A stretch of 29,699 bases of DNA from positions 1-29,699 of IMG/VR virus record IMGVR_UViG_3300042351_000333. One strand, written 5' to 3'. Numbering within the stretch: position 1 is the first letter of the stretch; every line of letters starts with the position of its first letter. A program made the translations under genes and the position numbers. Below, piece after piece: positions 1-7,565 of this stretch. Source of the stretch: a virus. The notes under the pieces are model-generated. The model did not search any database, was not told the origin of the DNA, and was given only the letters and a program-made list of their open reading frames with translations.

Positions 1-63
1 GGGGCCAAAGCAGACCGAGGAGCCCCCGAGCGTAAACTTTTGACCGTTTAATAAACCCCACCC
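1..63 (+). other. Leader before the first gene; may hold the 3' end of the last gene
   Basis: Short stretch before the first start codon. It contains an AT-rich patch with a weak inverted repeat (TAAAC at 33-37, GTTTA at 46-50). TTGACC at 40-45 resembles a -35 box but leaves no room for a -10 box before the start at 64. If the window is circular, the gene starting at 29453 continues in frame through the junction and ends with TAA at 33-35. No confident promoter or cos site can be read here. Confidence 0.3.
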
Positions 64-288
64 ATGCCCCTCAGCACCGCCGCCTATTACGTCTCCCTCA
101 ATTACGGCCACCACCTCATCAAGTGGGCTATCGGCCGGATCCGGGCCGGGAGCATGACCCCGGAACAGTTCGCCGAGAGCCAGACTGCGGACGCCCACCC
201 GCGGGATCCGAAGCGGGCCACCATCGCCCGGGGACTCCGGGAGATCATGGGAGAGAAGCCCGAGAACCTTCCCGAAAGCCTCCGATGA
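64..288 (+). CDS. Small hypothetical protein at the head of the packaging operon
   Basis: A 74-residue soluble protein that I do not recognise. It is mixed alpha-helical, with a basic middle (residues 47-60, rich in Arg and Lys) and no membrane segment. The ATG is preceded directly by CACCC, the same start context seen at many genes here. Its stop overlaps the small terminase start by ATGA at 285-288, so the two are probably translationally coupled. Being the first gene before the terminase, it could be a packaging or early accessory protein, but nothing in the sequence shows a function. Confidence 0.6.
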   Translation: MPLSTAAYYVSLNYGHHLIKWAIGRIRAGSMTPEQFAESQTADAHPRDPKRATIARGLREIMGEKPENLPESLR

Positions 289-929
289 CCCAAGCCGACT
301 ACGCAAGGGCCACCGGACTGACTAAGGGCCGAGTCTCCCAGTTGGTGAAGGCAGGAATGCCCCTAGCTTCCCGGGAGGCTGCCGACAAGTGGCGCGGCAT
401 GAGTACCCGCGCCCGCCCCACCGCAGGGGCCAAGGGAAAGCCGGCCGCACCGATCATCCCGAAATCCGCTTCGGGATCATCCGCGGAGCCGGGACCGTAC
501 CGACCGCCCGAGGCCCAGGCACCCACTGACCCCGCATTGATTTCGGCCGACACCCCGGCGGGCTCATACGAACGGCAAAAAGGCATCGAGAAAGCCGCTT
601 ACGCGTTGTCCGTCCGGGCGCTAAAGGCAGGGCAACCTGACGCCGGCCGCCTTGTTCAGATCCACAACCTCGCCGCCCGAAACCTGACCGCAGCCCGGGA
701 GGAAGTTCTCGCGCTGGCCGAACGGGAGCGGCACCTTGTTTCCGGTGACTGGGTCCGCAAAGCCATGATCGAACACGACGGAGCGGTCGCCACTTTGCTC
801 CGAGCAATGCCCAAGCAACTCGCCGGCCGCATCGCCCCTCACGACCCCGAACACGCAGAAAAGGAACTGGACCGCTGGGTCCAAGAAGTCGCCCTTGCCA
901 CTCTCCAACAAACCGATCCCTGGAAATGA
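285..929 (+). CDS. terS: Terminase small subunit, Nu1-like
   Basis: A 214-residue protein. Residues 2-35 form a helix-turn-helix (QADYARATGLTKGRVSQLVK), like the DNA-recognition domain of lambda Nu1. A Pro/Ala-rich linker follows at about 45-95, then a helical, charged C-terminal half (about 100-214) of the kind that forms oligomers and contacts the large subunit. Small terminases bind the packaging site and load the large subunit. The frame is open upstream to 123, but ATG 285 is preferred because it overlaps the previous stop by ATGA and starts the helix-turn-helix. Separation from the large subunit (2346) by two unrelated genes is unusual. Assignment rests on fold pattern and position. Confidence 0.72.
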   Translation: MTQADYARATGLTKGRVSQLVKAGMPLASREAADKWRGMSTRARPTAGAKGKPAAPIIPKSASGSSAEPGPYRPPEAQAPTDPALISADTPAGSYERQKGIEKAAYALSVRALKAGQPDAGRLVQIHNLAARNLTAAREEVLALAERERHLVSGDWVRKAMIEHDGAVATLLRAMPKQLAGRIAPHDPEHAEKELDRWVQEVALATLQQTDPWK

Positions 930-1564
930 AGACCAAGCCAACCATCGAAAACGTACCAATCGGGAAGCTGAAAGCCTACGACAGCAACGCCCGGACCCAT
1001 TCGCCGGAACAGGTCGCCCAGATCGCCGCTTCCATGGTGGAGTTTGGTTTCACCAACCCGGTGTTGATCGACAAGCGCGGGACCATCGTGGCCGGTCACG
1101 GTCGAGTCGAGGCCGCCCGGTCGCTTGGATTGGAGGAGGTGCCTTGCATTCGACTTGAACACCTCACCGAAGACCAAGTCCGGGCCTATTGTTTGGCCGA
1201 CAATAAATTGGCCCTAAATGCGGGGTGGAACATGGACACCCTCGCCGCGGAATTGAAAGGCCTCGAGGCGGTCGGGTTCGACATGAGCCTGACAGGTTTC
1301 AGCCCGGAGGAACTCGCCGAAATCATGGGGGACACCGTCGAAGACACCGACCCGGAGGAGCCCGCCCCGGAAGTCGAGTTCTCCGAGGAGTTGCTCCACG
1401 CCCACAACTACGTCGTGCTGTACTTCGACAACCCATTGGACTGGCAGGTCGCCCAGGAAAAATTCGGACTCAAGGAGGTGAAAGACCTCATCCCAAGAAA
1501 GGGACAACCCACCGGAATTGGCCGGGTCATCCGCGGCTCCGAATGGCTCAACCGCATCGCATGA
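926..1564 (+). CDS. ParB/sulfiredoxin-fold protein
   Basis: A 212-residue protein. Residues 1-110 look like a ParB N-terminal domain: a start typical of phage ParB-like proteins (IGKLKAYDSNARTHSPEQVA), then the box II-type loop G57-H58-G59-R60 followed by VEAARSLGLEEVPCI and a DNKLAL segment. The domain binds DNA or nucleotide; some ParB proteins are CTPases and some phage relatives partner DNA-modifying enzymes. An acidic linker (about 137-152) leads to a separate C-terminal domain with NYVVLYFDNPLDWQVAQEKF, which I cannot name. It overlaps both neighbours by ATGA, so it is co-translated with the small terminase and the glycosyltransferase. A plasmid-partition role is unlikely because there is no ParA. 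Confidence 0.78.
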   Translation: MKTKPTIENVPIGKLKAYDSNARTHSPEQVAQIAASMVEFGFTNPVLIDKRGTIVAGHGRVEAARSLGLEEVPCIRLEHLTEDQVRAYCLADNKLALNAGWNMDTLAAELKGLEAVGFDMSLTGFSPEELAEIMGDTVEDTDPEEPAPEVEFSEELLHAHNYVVLYFDNPLDWQVAQEKFGLKEVKDLIPRKGQPTGIGRVIRGSEWLNRIA

Positions 1565-2346
1565 AAGACCCCACCGTCTCCGTCATCATCCCGTCGTTTC
1601 GTCGGGCGCATCCAGACCGACTGCCCGGCCGAGATTATTTCAAGTCCGCCCGATACTGCGTCCCGGAATCCCAGGCCGCGGACTACGTCAACGTGGTCGG
1701 GGCGTCCCGGGTGTTGGCGATCCCGGACTCAGCCGACGGTAACATCGCCCGAAAACGGAACTGGATCCTTCGAAACATCCCGCGGCCGTTGCTCATGATC
1801 GACGACGACGTCAGCGGGCTTTGCCATACCGAAGGCGTCTACAAGCGCGGCCGGTGGACGGGCAAGAGCGACCAAAAGATCATGCTGACACCGGAGGAAG
1901 CCGACGACCTCATTGTCCGCGGGTTCAACCTCGCCCATCAGTTTGGGTGCGTTTTGTGGGGTCTCAACCTCAACGAGGACGGGCGCATCTACAAACAGTT
2001 CAAGCCGTTCTCGCTGTCCGCTCCGGTATTGGGGCCGTTCACCGGACACTTGGCGCACCGATACCTAAACGACGAAAGGATGGGATCGAAGGACGACTAT
2101 GACTTCGCGCTCCAGGTGTTAAACAGGGAACGAAAGATTCTCCGCCTCAATAAGTACGCCTACGTCTGCGAACACGGGGACAATGCGGGCGGGATCGTGT
2201 CGAGCCGAACAATTGAGTCCGAAACCAAATTCTGCCGGGCCATTGAAAGGAAGTGGGGGCGGCACGTCATCCAATACTCACTGCAACCGAAACGAATGGC
2301 CGACTTGTTGAACGCCCGAGTCGCCGTCCCGATTGGGAACGTCTGA
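1561..2346 (+). CDS. Glycosyltransferase of the TET-associated (TAGT/GREB1-related) type
   Basis: A 261-residue protein with a GT-A-like pattern: an N-terminal strand VSVIIPSFRR, a pyrophosphate/base region with ARKRNWIL, and a DDD cluster at residues 81-83 (LLMIDDDVSGL), the expected metal and nucleotide-sugar site. The C-terminal half has GSKDDYDFALQVLN, then LRLNKYAYV, a His-Gly patch and a Gly-Gly pair, as I recall for the TAGT family that glycosylates hydroxymethyl bases in phage DNA. No TET/JBP oxygenase, base methylase or hydroxymethylase is visible in the window, so the acceptor is unknown. Start ATG 1561 is chosen from the ATGA overlap, although the frame is open to 1225. A different glycosyltransferase target, such as protein, is possible. 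Confidence 0.68.
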   Translation: MKDPTVSVIIPSFRRAHPDRLPGRDYFKSARYCVPESQAADYVNVVGASRVLAIPDSADGNIARKRNWILRNIPRPLLMIDDDVSGLCHTEGVYKRGRWTGKSDQKIMLTPEEADDLIVRGFNLAHQFGCVLWGLNLNEDGRIYKQFKPFSLSAPVLGPFTGHLAHRYLNDERMGSKDDYDFALQVLNRERKILRLNKYAYVCEHGDNAGGIVSSRTIESETKFCRAIERKWGRHVIQYSLQPKRMADLLNARVAVPIGNV

Positions 2347-4166
2347 TGCTCACCGACTTACAACGTGACTTGCTCGAGTTCCGCCGCGGCCTGTACCGCC
2401 CGACCCCGCGGCAAACGGTCGTCGAGTGGACCGAGGCAAATCTCAAACTGACCGCCCGGCAGACCGAGAACCCGGGGCCGTTCTCGACCAGCGTCCGCCC
2501 CTACACAAGAGAGCCGTTGGAATGCTGGAAGGACTCCGGGGTCGTCGAGATGACTTTGTGCTGGGGATCCCAGACCAGCAAAACGACTACGCTGATGGCT
2601 GGCCTTGCGTGGCTCATCGACAACGAGCCGAGCCCGGCGCTTTGGCTGATGCCCACCGAAAACCTCGCCCGGTCGTTCTCGAAATCCCGGTGGCTTCCAA
2701 TGCTGGAGGATTGCCCGGCAATCGTGGCGCACTTTCCGCAGGATCGGGACAAGCTCACCAACCTCGAACAGCACTTCGACCGATCAACGCTGACGTTCGT
2801 TGGCAGCAACAGCCCGGCAAACCTCGCCTCTCGCCCCGTCCGGGTATTGGTGGCTGACGAGGTTGACAAGTTCGCCCAGGCCACCGAGCGGGAAGCCGAC
2901 GCCCTCGACTTGGCCGAACAGCGCCTCAAGGCGTTCAGTTCGTCCAAACTGTTCCTGACATCTACGCCGACCACCACCGACGGGCGCATCTGGCAACGGT
3001 TCCTCCGTGGTGACCAGCGCCGATTCTACCTCCCGTGTCCGCATTGCAAACAGCCGATCCGACTGGAGTGGAGACAAGTCAAATGGGACGAGACCGCCAA
3101 ACTTGAGGACGGCAAATGGGACTTTGGACGGGTTCGCGCCTCCGCCCGGTACGAATGCCAGCTTTGCAAGGGCAACATGACCGACGCCCAGAAGGTTGCC
3201 GGACTCAGACATGGGCAATGGATCCCGGAGAACAAAGGGGCGCTGCCCGGGGTGCGGTCTTACCATCTGTCGAGCCTCTACAGCCCGGACCGGAAATGCA
3301 CTTGGGGCCATCTTGCCGTGCAGTTCCTCGAAGCCAAGGAATCGCTGTTGGGCCTCCAGTCGTTCGTCAACGGTAACTTGGCCGAACCATGGGAGAACCA
3401 AGCCGCGCCACGGCAACGGGAGGAACTCATCGTGTCGGGCACCGAGGGCCTGACGGACAAGTGCGTGAAGTTCTTGACCGTGGATTGCCAAGCCTCCAGC
3501 CCGCACTTCTGGTTCGTGGTTCGAGCATGGAACGAAGACGGATCCTCCCGGGCGGTTGACGCCGGACCCCTCGATACTTGGCACGACGTGCGCGAGAAAC
3601 AGCGGGAACACGGGGTCGGGGACGTCCACGTCGTCATTGATTCAGGGTATGATGCCCCGACGGTTTACGCCGAATGTCTCCGGTGGGGGAGGTTCGTGGC
3701 TCGCACCGGGCGGGTGCCCCTTTGGGTCGGGTGGATGCCCTCAAAGGGAATGCCCCGCAAGGGATGGCGCAACCCGAAGACCGGGGTGGACGAGCCATTC
3801 TTCCTCCGAGGGATCGACCCGCGGGTGGGCGACAATGCCGGCAACCAAGGACGTCTCGAGCTCAAGCTTTTGGAGTTCGGCACCGACGTGACCAAGGACA
3901 TCCTCGAGCGCCTCCGCAAGGGCAAGGTCAGCACCCGGTGGGAGGTCGCCGAAAAGGTCGCCACCCCGGACTATTGGAGGCACCTCGACTGCGAACAAAA
4001 GGTCGCCCGCCTCTCGAGCGCCACCGGCCGAACGACGTGGACGTGGCTACCCAGGTCGTCAAAATGGCCGAATCACCTTGCCGACTGCGAAGTCATGCAG
4101 GTGGCCGCCGCGGTTTTCTTCAACCGACTCCGCATGACCGCCGCCTCATCGAACGATGCAAACTGA
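2346..4166 (+). CDS. terL: Terminase large subunit, GpA family
   Basis: A 606-residue packaging motor and DNA-cutting enzyme. The ATPase half has a variant Walker A at residues 74-81 (GSQTSKTT) and Walker B VLVADE at 167-172. A zinc-ribbon-like pair follows: C231/C234 (CPHC) and C271/C274 (CQLC), typical of the GpA family. The nuclease half has acidic residues at D380 (LTVDCQ) and D432 (VIDSGYDAPTVY). Length fits lambda gpA (641). GpA-type terminases usually make cohesive ends, but no cos site could be identified. ATG 2346 shares its A with the stop of the glycosyltransferase (TGATG); an earlier in-frame start at 2253 would overlap that gene deeply and is not preferred. Confidence 0.93.
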   Translation: MLTDLQRDLLEFRRGLYRPTPRQTVVEWTEANLKLTARQTENPGPFSTSVRPYTREPLECWKDSGVVEMTLCWGSQTSKTTTLMAGLAWLIDNEPSPALWLMPTENLARSFSKSRWLPMLEDCPAIVAHFPQDRDKLTNLEQHFDRSTLTFVGSNSPANLASRPVRVLVADEVDKFAQATEREADALDLAEQRLKAFSSSKLFLTSTPTTTDGRIWQRFLRGDQRRFYLPCPHCKQPIRLEWRQVKWDETAKLEDGKWDFGRVRASARYECQLCKGNMTDAQKVAGLRHGQWIPENKGALPGVRSYHLSSLYSPDRKCTWGHLAVQFLEAKESLLGLQSFVNGNLAEPWENQAAPRQREELIVSGTEGLTDKCVKFLTVDCQASSPHFWFVVRAWNEDGSSRAVDAGPLDTWHDVREKQREHGVGDVHVVIDSGYDAPTVYAECLRWGRFVARTGRVPLWVGWMPSKGMPRKGWRNPKTGVDEPFFLRGIDPRVGDNAGNQGRLELKLLEFGTDVTKDILERLRKGKVSTRWEVAEKVATPDYWRHLDCEQKVARLSSATGRTTWTWLPRSSKWPNHLADCEVMQVAAAVFFNRLRMTAASSNDAN

Positions 4167-4341
4167 CCTGCTGACCACCAAGGAACTGGCCGCCATGCTC
4201 AAGCGGGCTCCGTCCTACGTCTACGCCATGAAGGCCCGCGGGTTCCCAATGCCCGGGGGCCGCGCCCGTCTCACCGAGGCGCTGACATGGCTCACCCGAC
4301 ACCCACAACCGAGGGCAGAACGCCGGCACGGGCTCAAATGA
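4156..4341 (+). CDS. Small winged-helix/helix-turn-helix protein
   Basis: A 61-residue basic protein made almost only of a helix-turn-helix: TTKELAAMLKRAPSYVYAMK, then a wing-like Gly-rich turn (PMPGGRARL) and a helix ending TWLTRHP. This matches the Nu1/excisionase (MerR-like) layout. It overlaps the terminase end by 11 bases. It could be a second DNA-recognition subunit for packaging or a small regulator. No integrase is present, so an excisionase role has no partner here. Confidence 0.6.
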   Translation: MQTDLLTTKELAAMLKRAPSYVYAMKARGFPMPGGRARLTEALTWLTRHPQPRAERRHGLK

Positions 4342-4457
4342 GCAAGGACGGGCCAACGCCCCGGTGGCGTCCGGTCCCGGATCGTGCGGACCTTAAATCG
4401 TGGCAGTTTCCTCAGCATTCGCCCGCGGCCTCCTGCGTCACGTCTATTCGACGGTGA
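4338..4457 (+). CDS. Predicted 39-residue microprotein
   Basis: A very short reading frame supported mainly by its edges. ATG 4338 overlaps the previous stop by ATGA, and its TGA at 4455-4457 overlaps a GTG start at 4454 (GTGA) for the gpW-like gene. Both junctions match the coupling used across this genome. The product begins MSKDGPTPRWRPVP, contains DLKSWQFPQHSP and has no membrane segment. No function is recognisable. It may act only to carry ribosomes to the next gene. If the next gene actually starts at GTG 4400, this frame would overlap it by 58 bases and would be less likely to be real. Confidence 0.45.
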   Translation: MSKDGPTPRWRPVPDRADLKSWQFPQHSPAASCVTSIRR

Positions 4458-4759
4458 CCCATGGGGCTACGTTGCTGGACAAGCTCAACTCGCTCAACAA
4501 CGAGGCGGTCCACGCGCTTGAGTCGGGAAAGGTTCTCCAGCAAACCACGGGCAATGGTCGCTCGGTGACGTTTCAGGTCAACGCCAGTGAGGGCGTGACT
4601 CCCACCGAGATGTCGGAGATTTACAGCCGGCTCTTGGACCTGTATGACGACGCCGTCGCCGCGGGGAACGTGACCGACGCCACCCGCTACGCCTACATGA
4701 TGGCCCGGTTGAAGCCGATCCGGTCCTTCCGAAACGATTTCTCGAACCTGATCCGATGA
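4454..4759 (+). CDS. gpW-like head-completion protein
   Basis: A 101-residue protein. Its core ALESGKVLQQTTGNGRSVTF, followed by a helix SEIYSRLLDLYDDAV, parallels lambda gpW (a short helix, a GK..V hairpin with a GR.V.F strand, then a helix). gpW seals the filled head and prepares the neck for the tail. Its place between the large terminase and portal is the same as in lambda. The frame is also open from GTG 4400; GTG 4454 is preferred because it gives a GTGA overlap with the upstream microprotein and starts nearer the conserved region. The extra C-terminal helix makes it longer than lambda gpW (68). The homology is by eye. Confidence 0.62.
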   Translation: MTHGATLLDKLNSLNNEAVHALESGKVLQQTTGNGRSVTFQVNASEGVTPTEMSEIYSRLLDLYDDAVAAGNVTDATRYAYMMARLKPIRSFRNDFSNLIR

Positions 4760-6192
4760 ACCTCCTTCGACGCCTCCAGGCAGCTACCCGGTTCGTCGTC
4801 GCTCCCAAGGCACGATATGAGGGGGCTCGGCATTCGACTCAGCGGTCAACCCTCCACGGTTCGGTCCAGTCCGCCGCCTACGACATCGACCCGTACAGTC
4901 GCTACGAGTTGGTCCGGCGGTCCCGGTACTTTGAGCGCAACAACGCGTTTGTGAACCGGATCGCTGACCTTTTCGAGCAATACACCGTAGGACAGGGGCT
5001 CGCGTTCTTCCCGTCATCGTCCAGCCCGACTTGGAACGAGGCCGCCCTCAATTACTGGCGAGACTGGCAACGGTTCGCCGACCTGTCGTCCCGGCTGTCG
5101 TTTGGATCCCTCCAAGGCATCATCGCCCGGGCGCTTTTCGTCGATGGCGAGATCTTCGTCATCCTCACCCGAGGCGACTCCGGCAACCCTCGGATCCAGT
5201 TGGTGGAATCCCACCGAGTGAAGACCCCGCCCACCCAGGACGGCCGGACGATCATCGACGGAATTGAGGTGGACGACCGCGGCCGCCCGACCGCCTATTG
5301 GATCACCAACGAGGACGCAAAGCGAAAAGAGACTTTCCAACGGGTGGCTGCCGAGTTCGTCGTCCATGTCTTCGAGCCCGGCCGCCCGGGGCAGTACCGA
5401 GGCCTCCCGGCGCTTTACCCGGTGATGAACGACCTCCACGACCTCGACGATCTTCAGATCTTCGAGATGCAAGCCGCCAAGGCCGCCTCGAAGGTTCAGA
5501 ACGTCATCAAGACCAAGGAGGGAGAGGTCACCGACGACGACATCATCCGCGGCACGGTCACCGGATCCGATGGCGTCGAGCGGGCCGACTATTACAAGGA
5601 CGTCTTCGGTGGAGAGGTCGCCGTTCTCAAGCACGGGGACGAGTTCAACCAGTTTCAAGTCGAGCGCCCGTCCGCGGCCACCTCGGGATACTGGGATTAC
5701 CTGACCGCCAAGGTCTGCGCTGGAATCGGGGTGCCCAAAGAAATCGTGCTGCCCACTTCGATGCAGGGGACCTCGATGCGGTCGGTGTTGGACATCGCCA
5801 ATGCGTTCTTCCGGTCCCGGTCTGCCGTGATCGCTGATCACCTCCGCCGGGTCTACGAGTACGTCATCGAGACCGGCATCCGCACCGACCCCGCGCTCCG
5901 CATTCCGCCGGCTGACTGGTATCGGTCCACCTTCCGGGCTCCGCGATCCATCAACGTGGACGTGGGACGCAATTCCGCCGCCGCGGTCGCTGAGTTCAAG
6001 ACGGGGATGCGAACCCTCCAGAGTATCTACGCCGAGACCGGGGAAGACTGGCGCGAGCAGCTACGGCAAAAGGCGGCAGAGATTGCCTATGCCCAAGAGC
6101 TTGCCCAAGAGTTCAACGTGGACCGGGCCGAGATCATGACTCTCGACCCCAACGAGCTTTCGAGCAACAACGCCGCAGCCGCCAACCCGTGA
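4756..6192 (+). CDS. Portal protein, lambda family
   Basis: A 478-residue protein that forms the ring through which DNA enters the head and to which the neck attaches. Recognisable features are YSRYELVRRSRYFERNNAFV near the N-terminus, the VDGEIFVILTR strand, IVESHRV-like nucleotide-facing loops, and the C-terminal stretch MQGTSMRSVLDIANAFFRSR. These are typical of the lambda gpB-type portal family. It starts by ATGA overlap with the gpW-like gene and ends by GTGA overlap with the head protease. Length is close to lambda gpB (533). Confidence 0.92.
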   Translation: MNLLRRLQAATRFVVAPKARYEGARHSTQRSTLHGSVQSAAYDIDPYSRYELVRRSRYFERNNAFVNRIADLFEQYTVGQGLAFFPSSSSPTWNEAALNYWRDWQRFADLSSRLSFGSLQGIIARALFVDGEIFVILTRGDSGNPRIQLVESHRVKTPPTQDGRTIIDGIEVDDRGRPTAYWITNEDAKRKETFQRVAAEFVVHVFEPGRPGQYRGLPALYPVMNDLHDLDDLQIFEMQAAKAASKVQNVIKTKEGEVTDDDIIRGTVTGSDGVERADYYKDVFGGEVAVLKHGDEFNQFQVERPSAATSGYWDYLTAKVCAGIGVPKEIVLPTSMQGTSMRSVLDIANAFFRSRSAVIADHLRRVYEYVIETGIRTDPALRIPPADWYRSTFRAPRSINVDVGRNSAAAVAEFKTGMRTLQSIYAETGEDWREQLRQKAAEIAYAQELAQEFNVDRAEIMTLDPNELSSNNAAAANP

Positions 6193-7541
6193 ACACCTGG
6201 TTCGACATCCAAGCGAAGGCCAACGACGAGGCCGAGATTTATCTCTACGACGAGATCGGTGGTTTCGGCGTGAACGCGAAATCGTTCATCGACGCCGTTA
6301 AGGCGACCGGGGCCAAGCGAATCAACCTCCGCATCAACTCGCCCGGCGGGTCGGTGTTCGACGGCATTGCCATCTACAATTTCCTCCGCGGCCAGGACGT
6401 CACCGTCCAGATTGACGGACTCGCCGCGTCGATCTCCTCGATCATCGCCTTGGCCGGCAAGACGGTCCGCATCGCCGGCAACGGGTTCTTCATGATCCAC
6501 AACCCGTGGGGCGGGGCCATCGGTGAGGCCGACGAAATGCGCCAGACGGCCGACTTGCTCGACAAGATCCGGGACAGCCTCGTGGGCACCTACGCCGCCA
6601 AGACCGGCAAGGACTACGACACCATCAAGAAATGGATGGACGCTGAAACTTGGTTCACCGGAGCCGAGGCCAAGGAAGCCGGTTTCGTGGACGAAGTGAC
6701 CGACGAAATCGCCTTCGCCGCTTCGACCCGGTCGTTCCGCAACGCTCCCGACGCCCTCAAGGCCGTTTCCAAGACCGCGCCCCAGGCTGCCCGCCGCGCA
6801 TTTGACAAAGGGGTCCAGCAGGTCGAGGACGGCAAGGGGGGCGACGGACTCGAACCCGCCACCGTCAAGGAAGCTCGAAGCCTCAAGGCCGGTGAGACTC
6901 CGACCGAGGCGAAGGTCCGCAAAGCTTACCGTTGGTGGGCTCGCAACGAGCGGTTCCTCGAAGCCGAGGCCGACAGCCCGGCCGACGTGGCTGCCAATCT
7001 GTGGGGAGGGGCCGCGGGCCGTGACTGGTTCCGCGCCTTGTACGCCCAACTGGACGAGGACAACGACTCGCCCGAGACCCCGGACAATTCCGAAACCCAA
7101 CCCCAACCCATGACCAAACTACTCCAGAGCCTCGCCGCCGCCGGGCTCATCTCCTCCGCTGACGTTGCCGAGGACACCGCCGTCACCGAGTTCGAACATT
7201 TCTTCGCCGCCTTCAAAAAGGCCAAGGACGACGCCCAGGACGCGCTCGACCAGATCGCCAAAGCCAAGGTCCTCTCGACCGTTGACGCCGCCATTGCTGA
7301 TGGCCGCATCGCCGCCAGCGTCAAGGATGCCTGGGTCGCCCAGATCCAAGCTGACGCCAAGGCCGCCGAGTTGCTGGCCGCGATCCAGACCCCGAAGCCC
7401 GGAGCCGACCCCGTTGGGGCACCGGCCGGAGCGGGTGGCAAAGCTTCCGACGAACTCCGCGCTGAGTTTGATCGGATCACCGATCCGAAACAGCGCACGG
7501 CTTTCTGGTCCCAACACAAGGCCCAGTTGCTGAAAAAGTAA
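6189..7541 (+). CDS. ClpP-type head maturation protease with scaffold-like C-terminus
   Basis: A 450-residue protein. Residues 15-175 form a ClpP/S14-type serine protease: INSPGGSVFDGIAIY, catalytic Ser81 in GLAAS, His104 in MIHNPWG and Asp151 in MDAETWFTG, followed by AKEAGFVDEV. It processes head proteins inside the prohead. After residue 190 comes a charged linker region, then from Met308 a helical Ala/Lys/Asp-rich domain like a scaffold. This copies the lambda C/Nu3 arrangement, where the scaffold is read from an internal start. The gene begins with GTG at 6189 inside a GTGA overlap with the portal stop. The ORF ends 24 bases before the capsid gene. Confidence 0.9.
   Translation: MNTWFDIQAKANDEAEIYLYDEIGGFGVNAKSFIDAVKATGAKRINLRINSPGGSVFDGIAIYNFLRGQDVTVQIDGLAASISSIIALAGKTVRIAGNGFFMIHNPWGGAIGEADEMRQTADLLDKIRDSLVGTYAAKTGKDYDTIKKWMDAETWFTGAEAKEAGFVDEVTDEIAFAASTRSFRNAPDALKAVSKTAPQAARRAFDKGVQQVEDGKGGDGLEPATVKEARSLKAGETPTEAKVRKAYRWWARNERFLEAEADSPADVAANLWGGAAGRDWFRALYAQLDEDNDSPETPDNSETQPQPMTKLLQSLAAAGLISSADVAEDTAVTEFEHFFAAFKKAKDDAQDALDQIAKAKVLSTVDAAIADGRIAASVKDAWVAQIQADAKAAELLAAIQTPKPGADPVGAPAGAGGKASDELRAEFDRITDPKQRTAFWSQHKAQLLKK
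7110..7541 (+). CDS. Predicted internal-start scaffold (Nu3-like), in frame with the protease gene
   Basis: ATG 7110 is in frame within the protease gene and preceded directly by CAACCC, the context found before many real starts here. The product would be 143 residues, beginning MTKLLQSLAAAGL, with long Ala/Lys/Asp-rich helices, a Pro/Gly-rich hinge (about 98-112) and a basic C-terminal helix. These fit a capsid scaffold whose C-terminus binds the coat protein. In lambda, Nu3 is made the same way from inside gene C. The evidence is start context, composition and analogy, with no scaffold family match that I can confirm. Confidence 0.42.
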   Translation: MTKLLQSLAAAGLISSADVAEDTAVTEFEHFFAAFKKAKDDAQDALDQIAKAKVLSTVDAAIADGRIAASVKDAWVAQIQADAKAAELLAAIQTPKPGADPVGAPAGAGGKASDELRAEFDRITDPKQRTAFWSQHKAQLLKK

Positions 7542-7565
7542 CCTCACAACCAACCCAAACACACC

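Noticed and set aside
926-1564. Plasmid partition (ParB of a ParAB system)
   Set aside because: No ParA-like ATPase or parS-like repeat cluster was seen, and the gene is inside the terminase operon.
2784-3629. Minus-strand frame of 281 codons opposite terL
   Set aside because: Shadow of the terminase coding strand, with no recognisable domain.
4461-4565. ATG after TGACCC at 4461 as a gene start
   Set aside because: The start context fits the genome motif, but the frame gives a short Arg/Cys/Ser-rich shadow. The conserved gpW-like protein is in another frame.
5014-5841. Minus-strand frame of 275 codons opposite the portal gene
   Set aside because: Low-complexity Gly/Asp/Leu/Val product, no start context, and full overlap with a clear portal gene.
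6087-7106. Long minus-strand frame of 339 codons opposite the head protease gene
   Set aside because: It mirrors a real gene with catalytic residues on the + strand. Its product is Gly/Val/Arg/Asp-rich without domains, as expected of antisense frames in GC-rich DNA.
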